Shown here in pieces: positions 33,620-45,270 of a stretch of DNA of 64,000 nt. Location of the stretch: NCBI GenBank assembly GCA_036674765.1, contig JARVKI010000099.1, positions 85,249 through 149,248 on the forward strand. The letters are read 5' to 3'. The stretch is from Seiridium cupressi. Its lineage: Eukaryota; Ascomycota; Sordariomycetes; Amphisphaeriales; Sporocadaceae. Under the pieces are notes generated by a model. The model searched no databases, was not told the DNA's origin, and saw only the letters and a list, made by a program, of their open reading frames with translations. How positions within the stretch are numbered: position 1 is the first letter of the stretch; each line of letters opens with the position of its first letter. The position numbers and the translations under genes were made by a program.

Positions 33620-35176
33620 GCTGATTATAGTAAATTTTGAGGGCGTTCAAGAGAGGGCAGTTTCAAGATCTGAAGGAACCACCAAAAAACCCCAACGATT
33701 TGCTTAAATACCTGGCCGGACTGACACACAAAACCAAGAATAGAAAAAGTGGGTCTTCCAAGCTAGTATCGGTCTACATTGCGAACGGCCCGTTCGCATC
33801 CAATAGCTCGTTTCCTGACGTCTGCCAAGCACTTGGCTGTTGAGTAGTGGACATGTTTTTACCCAGGTTTCTGATCCCATCGCAGAGCATGCCGTATATC
33901 CGGTTAGTACATTGAATCCTTCTGATGAATTTCAAATTAGGCTAATCAATGCGAATCCTCGATATCACCAGATAATCTTCCAATAGTCGATGCTGTTGTT
34001 TCGTCTTCGGCGTGGCATACAGCAGAAGGTTATGAAACGCAAGGAAGAAAAGAAAAGTTGGCACCCCGGAGAAGTCTACCGATAAGGGTCGAAAAAGTAG
34101 ATGGGCTGTTCGTCGCGTGTTAGCGTTTTCGAGGCCCTAGAATTATCGCTGGGGAGAACGTATGGCGATTTCAACATTTTTGAAATCATTTTAGCCCTCT
34201 CGGATTGTCAGAATAGGGGCTCCAGCCACCTGGATTATCCGGCTTCTCAGCCACTATATATAGATTAGCTACCCCCTCTATTTTCGGCATCCTTTTAATA
34301 TTTAATTCGGTATTTAATATACCGTATAACCTTAGTTTAATCTTAATACGGGGTAGTTGCGGGTGCGTTCTTCCCCGATGAGATTCACCACAGTTAACAC
34401 GAACGCTCAATGGAGGTCGGTGACGACATGCGCAATTCGTAGCTGAGTTATCATGAGAACTGGTCTAAGAAAATTCCACCAACTCCTTCAGGTGATTTGC
34501 GCATATTCTAAGGACTACAAGTGTTCCATGACGCTGAAATTAATAAAGAAATCAATAAAAAATAAAAAGGAACACAAGATAATGGGCTTGCACGACACAC
34601 AATACTTCAAAGATTGCCGCAGGATTCCTCTAATCCATTATCCAGGAGCACGAAGAGGGTCGACTGAATAAGCTCTGCTTTGGGCTTTGTCGCACAACTA
34701 GACATATCGAAGCTTACAAAGTGAGATAGAAATAGAGCCCAATGTCTTGTCTAGTGCAAATCATTAGTCACATTGCAGAGTTTTATTGTGGTTGAAAACA
34801 CGACTAAGCGAAATCTCCGATCATGTAGACAATCGATTATCGTCCGGAGTCGATCTTCTGTAGAACAACATACCGATCGTTATAGATGTCCCTGGCATAA
34901 AAAGCGAAAACTGCCTGGGTTTAAGGCCGCCATACCCCCTTTGATGCCAAACTCTTTGGGATAGGTTCCGCATTGCACGTCTCTTTAAGTTTTGTGATCC
35001 TCATCTAGAAACTACTACACTCTTGCCTGAGCAGCCTCATACACTTTTCCGACTCCACTCTGGGCTTTTCGAAGTTCTGGCATTCTACTGTTGAGGCACA
35101 ATTCTTTTTTGTTTGAGGATTTGGAGAAGTGTGACTAGGCAATTTTGCGACGGTGGATGGTTACTCTGTTGAGCGA
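33620..35176. other. AT-rich gene-poor stretch
   Basis: About 1.55 kb with only short frames lacking recognisable domains. The part around 34250-34340 is especially AT-rich (repeated TTTAATATTTAATTC-like words). Confidence 0.45.
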
Positions 35177-35789
35177 CTAGCCCGATGTAGCTTTGAGTTT
35201 TGTATTGGTGATACACGCCCGTGCGCCATCACCAATTTCGCATTCGGGTTTCAAGCTCGCATCGATCAGGAAGGGCGTCATGGCTCCGTGTAAGAGTGGG
35301 TCAGCCGGCATTTTGTCAGGCCTCCACGTGAGGTTAACCGTGGCTTTTTTATCCGGCAGCCTGATCTCTGGCCCAAGCATAGCGATCTGGCCTAAGTACG
35401 GTTGTGTCCACTTCATACTGACGGTCGCACTAGGCGTTTGTGCAGCGGCTACCACCGTCAACAGCGCCGCCCTTTTCGTGATGGATAGATTCGTAATCGA
35501 TCATAAGCGAGTCCGACACAACTTTTCATGCAAGTGAACAAATCGGTGCAGTTCAGTATGAAGTCTTTGATGCAGCAGGACGAAGCTTGATTTTAGCTTT
35601 CCATGTTAAGTAGAGACTACCGTCATGGTCGATGGGGTACAATACTGTCAACAGGGGAGAAGGCAGACAATTAAAGACATGATCAATGCTCAAATTTGTA
35701 GGGAATGGCGCATTGAGACCAGTGGACGCCTTGACCCTAATATCTTTGGTCGGGACTGCTGCTGCGACTTTGATGTCTTTCGCAACCAT
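35177..35789 (-). pseudogene. Unrecognised two-part open frame
   Basis: Two minus-strand frames, 35789-35553 and 35461-35177, may belong to one gene. Each contains a beta-strand-like segment with similar wording (GSLYLTWKAKIK and ATVNLTWRPDK), which suggests a duplicated small domain. The second frame has two cysteines near its end (PECEIGDGARACITN). No splice pair joining them in frame was found, and the second has no ATG of its own that starts a leader. This could be a remnant of a repeat-containing surface protein or a chance open frame. Confidence 0.25.
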
Positions 35790-37800
35790 GGAGATCGAAT
35801 TATTAAGCTAGATGGCACATAATAGCACCGTGATGTGCTTCAGCTTCAGATAAATGTCTTCACTGATAATGGTATCGAGAAAATATATCTCTTTTTCTAT
35901 GCCGGGGATGTCATTCGATACTGTTGTGGTCGCGGGGAGTGGTAGTGATGCGCCACAAAGTGGCTAGTAGGTGTGGCTGGAGGGGGTAGCCCCTCTGGGG
36001 CTATCATGGTGACACAACGGGAGGGCATTTATACCCGTTTCAACCACCAAAAGTTGTTTTGAATTCTGTATCTTAATTTTACTATTCATATTGAATACCA
36101 GGTCGTATTATATAGGATAATATTGGGAAACAAAGCGTCTGAGCGGTTGCATCATTGCCACCTAATAAGAGTGCGCATTAGCGTGGCGGCACCGGCACCT
36201 CATCTAGGAGCCAAGGGTGAGATTGACTGGGAGTTAGTAATCCACGGACATCAGGAAATGAACATATGACTATGGGCATTTCTTATACATACGATCATCT
36301 TTTTTTAAAATAATGGAACGTATATATGAATCAGTGGGAAAACGTAGAACTTACCAAAACACTTGCCAGCAATCACATTTACCTGTTGTGGGCTATATTG
36401 TTATATAGATGACAAAACTAACCCGCGGCTGACGAGGCGGAGCCTTTGGCTGTGAGCTGCGGCTACACCAAATGATGGCGTTTGATTGACCACAGAAAAT
36501 ATTAACATATTACCGGAGAGCCTTCATTCATTTGGTCGTACCCTGCTGCTATGAATGATATCGACCCTCTATCCGCCTCATCTATTCCTTATCAACGGAT
36601 TGACAGTATGCCGCGGGAAAGGTCTATAGGAGCCTCCCATTTGGGGATTAAGAATCACCACCATCAGGCATAGGAGCCTTGATGGATAGATCTCTTAAGC
36701 CTAAGACACATGTTCAGCAGAATATAACACTGCTCACCTTGTTGACTAGCATGTCCAGTAATGCCGCATGCTGCAGTTAAGTTACTCCAGCTTAGTCTCA
36801 TAGCTATTAAGCCCAGTCTCCTCATTCATGGCTTAGAAGGCTGCGGAAACAGGACTTCTTCGGAGCAGATAAAAAAAGAAACCATAATAAAAAGTTTCTC
36901 ATAGCTTGAGATGACTGTGTATAAGTGAGGTATAGAACAAAGTGGTAACTACCGTATGTTTTCTATGCCATAGCGATACTGAAATTAGTGAGTTTGGGCA
37001 AGCTTAGGTCGTGTTATAATATACCATTGGTGTCGTCTTCTACCAGTCCTGACTCCTTATGATCTTACAAGGTATTCAGTGACTATTTGTCTCATGAAGA
37101 GCAGAGAGCAACATTAACAGGACAAGGCATACATTCAAACACTGGAAATACCGCTGGCAGTCCCTGGAGTAATATACTCCCCCATTATTGTTTTCATATG
37201 CTATGCCACTTTCTTCGCATGGCATCACAGGCTATGTCGCTGTTCTGACGCCCGCACCATACCTTGAATAATTGCCCTTACCTACTATTCAACCTGGAAA
37301 ATATATAATATCCTACTTTTGAAAGCATAAATGCCTGTTGCGTAGACTTATATGATTATGCTGATGGGTAACTATGTTATCGAGAAAGGAAGAAATTTAC
37401 GAGTTAATAGCGGCTTCTATTTCCTCAGAAAGCTTTACGCGAACTCCATGAGTCTGGTAGTGTCTGGTGCCTTTATGTTAAGAGGGAATTTTTAAATAAT
37501 TGCGTATGGCATCAAATTTATTCCTCACCTATGATAGCTACCAATATTTCAGGGATTGAAGATTGTTTTTATGACTAACAGCACAATGTGGGACTACTCG
37601 CGTGGCCTTTCGAAAGGTAAATAAACAGGTGAGGACAGTTAACATCCACATTAATCCGGGGAGTCGGGGCTTTTCTTTTCTCTCTTATTTGCAACCCCCT
37701 TCAAGTTTCTCTAACGACAGATCACCATATCGCTAGATCATCCAATATTGAGACATCCATCATCTGAACCTGTTCAGACAATTGCTCTCGATTCTCCTTT
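35790..37800. other. Gene-free AT-rich stretch
   Basis: About 2 kb with no supported open frame on either strand, among the emptiest parts of the window. It holds one strong small inverted repeat (35987-36003). I see no transposon ends. Confidence 0.5.
35987..36003. repeat. Perfect short inverted repeat
   Basis: TAGCCCC-TCT-GGGGCTA, seven-base arms with a three-base loop, in an otherwise gene-free region. It could be a hairpin of a mobile-element end or chance. No matching second copy was found by eye. Confidence 0.5.
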
Positions 37801-40599
37801 CTAGAGCGAGTCAGACCCGACATCCAGGTCAGCTTTGAATGCCCGACGGTGTTGGACTTGCAAGACATCTGATGCAGTTTGGAGCGGTGTCTGTATGTCG
37901 TGCGCCGACGTTTGCCCCATCGCGATACCCTTCCTCTTCTCTTTCTCGCCCAGCGCCCAGTCCGGGTCGATTCCATGATCGCTCAAGATATTTTCCCAGA
38001 TATCTTTCCAGTCGTTGAACAAGAACATGTCGTGGACCGCTTCATCTTCGTATTGATCGAAAATGCAATCAGGCCGGATTTTAATGCCGAGAGAGATGAT
38101 CTTGTCGAGATAAAGGAGGCAAGGCTCTAAACGAGGTTGAATATAATAACGTCTGCTGTACAGAACGCTGAGCTTCGAGGACAGCTCTAGCGCGATGTAA
38201 GACGTAGATTTGGCGGCATTGAGTAACCTTACCATCAGGTCCGCTGCATACGCCACCGGAAATTGGATCTTGGACAAATCCGTACAGTGCCCAATGAGTT
38301 GATACCAGACCAGGCGCATCGTTTCCGCAAATGTATGGGCACTCCACTTAGGCCAACTTTCTTCCGCCAGCGAAGGTAGTGACAAGCCCAACTGATTGAT
38401 TATGCTTGGGCCTTGCGAGTCTGTAGGCTCTAAACCCCTTAGTAACGTTCCAAGGAAGTAATACACAGAATTATCCAGGCCACCATGGCCCTCTGTACCC
38501 AAGTAAACCTCTGCAGCTCTCCAGACTGAACCCCAGTCTGAAATACCGTTCTCAAATTCCTCGGTGACTTCTTTATTCGAACCAGATATTATTTCGTTTA
38601 TGGTAATAGCTGAAAAAATGAGGTTGTCATCTCTGAACCATATTGATTCCATGTCAGCGGCTGCTGCCACCTTCAAGTAGTGATACGTTGCTAGGTCCTT
38701 TCTAGAAACGGGGATCCCAATGAGAGACAAATGAATGGGCGTCATGCCGTGCCAATACAGCCGTGTCAGGCCTGATAAATTAAACATGAAGCGCCAATCA
38801 TACCTGTTTCGACAGTTCACATCAGCTCCACAGCTTATCAACGTCTTGCAAACGTCAACATGACCATAGCTTGCGGAAAGCTATGCCATTGAGTAGCTGA
38901 AACCTTTTAGATTGATCGAGGACGACGTACATGTAATAAAGAAAACCCATTTTCAGCACAATCTGATGGAAACATAAGGTTCTCCTGGAGTAATCTTTGC
39001 ACAGCTTGAAGGTCTCCATTTTTGACCGCCATGATATTCTCATGATTTTGGGGTAGCACACGATGTACACTAGGCTGAAAGGTGAACTTGCTGAGCCCAT
39101 GCGGATGTGTCTCTTTTCGAAAGATTCCCGAGAAGCCTGTATGGGCCCATGAAACTGACGGTATTAAATGTATGCTGGCTTCCAAGACATCTCTTGGTGA
39201 CCCGGAAGCGTCGCGAACAACGATGTGGCGAATTATCAAGGAAATTGAAACAAGTCGGCTTTTCAGATACCATATTTTCTCATCTATAAGATCTCGGTCA
39301 GTCTTACTCCTGAAAGCTGTCTCTGGTGGGTTGAACCCGCTTTTAGGTGGGCCATTGATCATTTCTTGGTGTCGTTTCAAAGTGGAATTTGGTGCTTCAT
39401 CGATACGGCTAGTGTTTACTCGAGATGAGTCAACCACAGTTGGAGTGTGGTTGTTTGGGCCGCCGATTTGATCTGCTAGTACGGCCTCCGTTTGCCGCAG
39501 AGCTGTGGCCAAAAAACTCTCCACCGTGGCAGACTCAGCCTTGAGAGCGGAGAACTCGTTTCTGATCCTCTGGAATATGGAGTTCTCCAATTCTTTGAGG
39601 CTCGTTTGCAAAACTTCTTGCGTGATGGAGCGTGTCAAGAATCTATGAGATGTACGCGGTGTTCCTTGGGTGGATGTGTAGCCACTTTCACCTCCAACGC
39701 CAAGAGTGGAGTAATGCTTCCGTATCTCTAGATAGTTGCCTGCTGGCTCCAGATCTTCGCGATGCCGCGTCATTTGGCTGAGTGATGAGGTGTTTGTGTC
39801 GCTTAGCGAGGAGATCGTTTGAGTAACATCGTTGCTATTCTGTGCAATAGCCGAAACGTCCAACTTGAGCGCTTCGATTTGTTTTTTTGTCGCTTCGATC
39901 TTACCCTCGAGAGGCTTCAAGGATTGGTCCGATAGTTGACTGTGCATTATGCTCTGAGTCCAATGTAGTTGGATCTCACCTCTGAAATGATTCAGTCGTT
40001 CGCTCATCTCTTTCATCTCTTTTTTATTCCATATAGACTTGAATGCTTTCCTTGTGCGGTTACGGAACGTGGCGGGCTGACCTGGCTGGATTGTGCATGC
40101 CTCAATTCGACGAAGAAGTTGCTGCGCGAGCAGACAACAGCCATCGGCAACTGACTGGAGAGCCTAGAACATACATCAGCGCGCCTATTTGGTTTCTTGC
40201 GGCTTCAGATCTTGCAGAAAATTTGCATCCCCCGTATTCTGACCGTGGAGTGTTAATGATTATTTTGGTAGGTCGAACTCATTGTTAAATACATTTGGCA
40301 TTGTCACAGTGACAGGGTGATCTGGACTAGAACTTGCCCTCGTCGTTTTGAGACTGCAAAGAGCAATAACTCACTATGTCCTCTTCCGGTATTGTGGTGG
40401 CGCTTTGTGCAATAGCATTGTGTTTCGCACGGATAGTCCGAGCAATCCCTTCCAGATGCACCGCAACTTTGGCATGATCTCGGTTCTCGGCTGATGCTGC
40501 ATTATGGCGAAGCTCGCTAAAAGTCTGAAGGAGTTTGGTTGTGAAGTCCACGAACTGAACCACATTCGAGGCAACACCGACGGCCACAATGGCTTCCAT
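37801..40599 (-). CDS. Ankyrin protein with fungal NLR-type N-terminal domain
   Basis: Three exons (40599-40375, 40154-38931 and 38880-37801), all in phase 0, give 842 residues. The N-terminus (MEAIVAVGVASNVVQFVDFT...) is the helical domain commonly found at the start of fungal NACHT and ankyrin STAND-like proteins. A predicted coiled-coil stretch follows at about residues 130-190 (EGKIEATKKQIEALKLDVS, runs of Ser/Asn). A Ser/Thr-rich linker comes next. At about residues 455-540 there are ankyrin-like units (MAVKNGDLQAVQRLLQENL, LSASYGHVDVCKTLISCGADVN, TPIHLSL). The remaining C-terminus is helical and unrecognised. No nucleotide-binding domain is present between the N-terminal domain and the repeats. 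Function is unknown. A role in recognition or signalling is inferred from the N-terminal domain. Confidence 0.78.
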
Positions 40600-41938
40600 T
40601 TTCCAGGATCTTGAATCGAGCCAGGACCAGTACGGATCATGAAACCTGACGGAGGACCAAAAAGAAGGAGCCGAAGTAAAGTCAGAGGGGTATTTCCCCT
40701 CAGAAAATGCAATCTGCACAGCCCCTCAAGCTGCGTTTTGCAAGCAGCCCAGCGCAGAGCCTTACCACGTACCAAGCAATCATTCGACAATCCCATACGC
40801 AGATTCGCCCGAATGCATTCAAGCGTGGAGGCGCAGCAAATTCGAGCACGCATCTGAGATACCAGTCAGCCGATAGAATAGCAGTTTTGGCGGATTCTGC
40901 CTATCGGATACACGCTATTTACAGCCGTATAAAATTTGGCGGGGGGGGGGGGCAAGAAAAAAAGGCAAGTCGAGCAATAAACTACAAGAATTTCGCCTGG
41001 CGGAGGCTGCTGATTTCTCTTTTTGTCTGGAGGAGGACATCAATGTTGGGCGCTGTCTACCCCGCATCAGCTCACGGTAGATATTGGTTGAACAATTAGT
41101 CACTTAGGTTTTGCAAGTCACTTGAATAAGAACCTCTTCTATGAATAAGAATGCTTGTGCTAGCAGTGTGGCCGAAAGCTCGGAGAAGCTCAGCCTACAT
41201 TGTATTGAGCCACATCGGAGCCGCCTGAGGCCCCGTATCTCACGGGCCGACGAGGAAGATGTGGAAATGTGGACCCCAATGCATCAACTACCGAGGAGCA
41301 AAGTAGTGGGGCACTCGCTACATTAGTTAAAACCCGAGGCCAAGACGACAAGACAAGAAGAAAGGGGAACGTCAAAGAGCCTGCCCAGCTGAATACCACG
41401 GCACGGGCGGGTGCCAAGGATGCAGATGTGTCTCGTAAGGAAAGCTCTGGTGGATTATGCCTACAGGGATATTCGGAATTAGGTCATTACGTACGAGTCA
41501 TGGACTTGAACATGGGGGTCTCGCGAGCAATGGTTAATAACATATGCGTCTTCGCCTAGTTCATAAACGTGTACTCAAACATCATTAGAGGGAGTTCAAA
41601 TAGAATTATCTTTCAACAAGAAACGTCTTGATACATAACGAGGAGGCACTTCCATACGGGCTATTGGCAGAGCCCACAGCCTTGAATTTGCAAACCTGGG
41701 CGCTAGGTTAAGGGAATCCACACGTATGCCGATGGTGATTACGACGGCTGGACGTCAATGCCGATTCGCGTCATTCGGGGTTTTTTCCTCCTGGCACTCG
41801 AAGCTCCACCGCTCCACACAGGCACTTGTCAGGGGCAATGGAGAGATTCGGACCCTGCATGTGCACAATGACGGAACATTACAGATTTGTCTTTCGTGTT
41901 TATGGATCACTGTTCTACCCTCCGGTAAACTTCTCGTC
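40600..41938. other. Gene-poor spacer
   Basis: About 1.3 kb between two divergently placed genes. Short frames exist (for example 41269-41559, plus) but lack domains. It contains a run of twelve G. Confidence 0.45.
40941..40952. repeat. Homopolymer run of twelve G
   Basis: An uninterrupted run of twelve G followed closely by a run of seven A, a place where read and assembly errors are likely. Confidence 0.9.
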
Positions 41939-44199
41939 ATGAGAATTTACTGGGCTTTTATAGCGCTCTTCCTTCATCATGGTCTCGGCGCATATGTGCA
42001 GTGGAAACAATGCGACGACTTCACGGGAACGTCGGTATGGACGTCGTCGGCGGCCCTCTCCCTCGCTGCTACGCTTCGCCCAAACGGTTCGGCCACGCAA
42101 ATGTCACTGGAGTTGAGTGATTCCCCGAAGCTTCCAGAATGCAACACCGGTCCCAACATCAAAGACGCGATAATCGATATAACGTTGCTCGGTGGTTCAA
42201 AGACCTTCTCCTCTCCAATCCTCGACGGCCCCTGCGCGATAGGCTCAGCTGGTCAAGCCAATCAGAGTTCCGATCCCTGGCCTACAGTTATCTCATTGTC
42301 GCAGAACCTCGATAATATATACCCTCTGTCGACATTACTCATAGCGATCCACCTACTTGCGATCAATACGACCGAAGTCGCGTGCATCTCAGCCTACATC
42401 ACACCCGAAATTCCGCGTAGCATACGCGATGCGCTATGCTACGGGCCGCTTGCGGTCTTGATCACGGTGCTGGCGACGACCTACTGTCGGGTCCTCCTCA
42501 GCTCACAAGAGATGGTGGTCGAAGGCGATGAGGCTCCAGCACACAAGAGCTCACCGGTGATCAACGGCATCGGGGATTGCCTTTCACACCTGCAATTCAC
42601 ATTCCTCACGGCGTGTCTTAGTCTCGTTTACCCAGGCTTCTTCCAGCCTGCTGTCAGCGCACTCAATTGGTTCTCACTCTTCAGCAGCTCGAATGCTTTC
42701 TTGAAGGGTTATACCTATTCCGGCACGGACGATGGCATTTATGAGGTAAATGGAACTTATGGTGGGACATTTGGGATGGAGCACATGATACAAAACATTG
42801 GCGCACCCATGACTATGGAGATTTGGATCAATATGGTCATACTCACCCTGCTGGCACTAGCTGCTGCTGCGGTCTTGATTGTGCTTCATCGCCTGCTCTG
42901 TCGGCAGTTGTACCCCTCCAACACAGATCAACCTTTCAGCACCATGGGGCAATTGATCAAGGACGTGCTGCGCATGGTTTTGTCCTACTTCATGCAGCCT
43001 ATCGTCGCTGTGTCGGCGTACCAGCTCGATCACATCGGATTGCTACCTTCTTATCTCATATCGATGGCTGTGCTCCTTATCGCCATCATTCTTGCCGCCT
43101 ATGTATGGCTGTTTCGACACACGACCAGCGAGCGCCTTGCCGCTCTGATGATCGATGTGACCAAGGCCACTCAAGGAACGAAAGGAAGCAAACCTCGTCG
43201 GCCAAACCTGCGGGCATTCCTGTTGATACATTTCGCCCTTGTTTTCTTACGAGGCATAGTCATTGGTGCAGTGCAAGTCTCGGGACAAGCGCAGGTTGTG
43301 ATGCTGTTGTTCTGCGAGTTCGCTCTCGTGGCTTCGGTCATGAAGTTCGTCCCGAACCTTCTGCGGTCGACGCTGGTTTATAATGCCGTGGGCAGGTTTA
43401 TTGCATTGTCGCTCATGATCGCATGGCTCGTACCGTCCACGACTGTATCTGCTAAGAGTTTGGTTGCATACCTTGTCCTTGCGCTCGAACTTGTCATGCT
43501 GGTTGTGTTGATACTGATACCTCAACTATACGCGTTTTGGAAGTTCTGGTTACGTCGCGCCGCATCCAAGAAAGCACCCGTAAGTGAATCCGCGAGGCGG
43601 AAAGCTGAAGTGTAACCTAACATACTACTTAGGTTTATAGCATGCGTCAACTACAACGTCGGCCTCCACCAGTAAGACAGCTCCCGGCAAGGCCACGGAA
43701 TTCAGAGGATGAACTGATCTGTGTGAACTGTGGACTGGATCCCACAGTCAGATCCGATACTATTAGTAGACTGCACTTAGACATTACCAACATCCGCTCA
43801 CCTACAAATTCTTACACAAGACCAAGCACGCGCGCCACACGCCATGGGTCTCGCTCCCCTTCCGGAGCCTCGAGGGAATTTTCATTTCCTTCTGGTGCCA
43901 GTTCGCCGATGTTGAGAAAAGAAGACATTTCTGGTGTTGTGGAAGAGCCAACTTCCTACCCAGAGCCCATTTCTCGTGCACGTTCGCATGGAGACAGGAT
44001 CACCTCTGGGGGCTCGTATGCATCGCTCGCGTCCAACCCGCCAGATGTGGATTACGCAGTGCGCGAGATGGATCTATATTACCGTGAGCCAAGACAGGCG
44101 GTTTTTGGTGAGGAGGCATCACCGCAGAGAAGCCGCAAAGTAATTAATTTAGAGCCACTTTCTCGGTGGTGGAAAGAGACATGGCACCCTACATATTAA
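41939..44199 (+). CDS. Polytopic membrane protein, TRP/flavin-carrier-like
   Basis: Two exons (41939-43579 and 43633-44199) give 735 residues. The ATG at 41939 begins a signal peptide (MRIYWAFIALFLHHGLGAYV). An extracellular, Cys- and Asn-glycosylation-rich domain follows (residues 20-115: WKQCDDF, LPECNTGPN, DGPCAIG). Then come about nine to ten hydrophobic helices (for example LLIAIHLLAI, LAVLITVLATTYC, LTLLALAAAAVLIVLH, ALELVMLVVLILIP). The cytosolic tail of about 180 residues is Ser/Pro/Arg-rich. This order (signal, ML-like lumenal domain, TRP-like membrane block, cytosolic tail) is that of the fungal flavin-carrier/TRP-like family, which is linked to calcium, FAD or lipid handling. The exact role is unknown. 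Reading through the intron would end the protein at 43615. Confidence 0.7.
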
Positions 44200-44818
44200 T
44201 CATATAAAAGTAGAAAATATAAAGATCGAATTGTTAGTACAACCATTAATTGGAATCGTTTTCGGAACCATTTTCGTAAAGTAATGTCGTAGGATTCGAC
44301 CTACAACACTCTTGTATTACACCTAATGACGTCGGATTTGAGAGCGCTTAGTATAGCTGCATTGATTACATCAGTATTGGTATGGCAGAAGACAACTGTC
44401 GGGTGTTTTAGCTAGAGGCTCAGGGTTAAAATGGAAGGAATAAAAAACCGATCCTGTATCTGGTTCATAGGCCAGTTTTACGGCTTTATTAGAGGCTTGC
44501 GGCTGTCCGATAGGTTGACGTCAGCAAATATGCACGACTAGACTTTCAGAGGGCATTCAGCCTAGCAATGCAGTTGCCATTACACAACTCGGAATAGATG
44601 GGGTCCCAGAACCATCAAGCTAAGGTCAAGAAGTAAAGCATAGACTTGGTAATAAATGCAATATGAAGGTGATATAAGAGTTGGCCTTGTCCGACAGGCC
44701 ACCTACAGCATGCTGCATCCGCTAATATCCCGAGCGTTCGCGAACAGTGAACCAAAGACGATCAACACGATACTGATGACTATATTCTCCACTTTGTCGC
44801 TTAGGTGTGTCGTCCATC
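44200..44818. other. AT-rich spacer
   Basis: About 0.6 kb with no supported gene, between the membrane protein and the second HET relic. Confidence 0.5.
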
Positions 44819-45270
44819 ATGTCGTCAGCTCTTCAGGTTGACGATCTCCCGTTTGTGAGCTTCAAGCCTTCGAGTGCCCCTCGAGCCTTGCAAGTCTTCA
44901 TCCGAGAGCCCGCCGCGCACCCAGAGGAACCCGTTCAATGCAGCACAAAGGAAGTTGTTCTGGGTGGCCGCTTGGAGGACAAATTTCCTCACGAGGTACT
45001 TTCATATATTTGGGGCAGTTAATCCGGCGACCAGTCAATCCACTGTGACGGGTGCCGCGTGGACGTCACGAAGAATTGCGTCCACGCTTTCCGATATCAG
45101 CGATATCAGAACAGGGAGCATTGCTTAAGGATAGGTGCCATCTGTATCGACTAGAAAAATGTGGCAAAGATTCTCCAACTTGTATGCTGGGTGACGTCTG
45201 TAGGCTAGCGTGTCATGCGCTTGTCTGGCTAGGGGCAGATGGCGATGCCGATGGCATTTTCAAGGGAGTG
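44819..45270 (+). pseudogene. HET-domain protein, decayed (copy 2)
   Basis: The ATG at 44819 opens a 68-codon frame that reaches HEVLSYIWGS, the first HET motif (family form: ALSYxWG), and then stops at TAA 45020-45022. The same frame continues with the expected order of family motifs: SIHCDGCRVDVTKNCVHAF, then LRIGAICID. There the next codon, normally Gln, is TAG (45152-45154). A frame change then gives CHALVWLGADGDAD near 45210-45250, the VVWLG motif. More stops follow. The motif order differs in wording from copy 1 at 17.1 kb, so the two are separate decayed genes of the HET superfamily rather than a recent duplicate pair. Confidence 0.78.

Noticed and set aside
37722..37976. Basic minus-strand frame overlapping the ankyrin gene's end
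   Set aside because: It lies in another frame of the last exon and its Arg-rich composition is what a frame-shifted reading of that exon gives.
38770..38810. Possible intron in the ankyrin gene's last exon (GTATG...CAG)
   Set aside because: It would be 32 nt, too short, and not a multiple of three. The open reading is continuous without it.
41269..41559. Hydrophilic 96-codon plus frame
   Set aside because: No leader, domain or intron structure, and its length is within what chance gives in this spacer.
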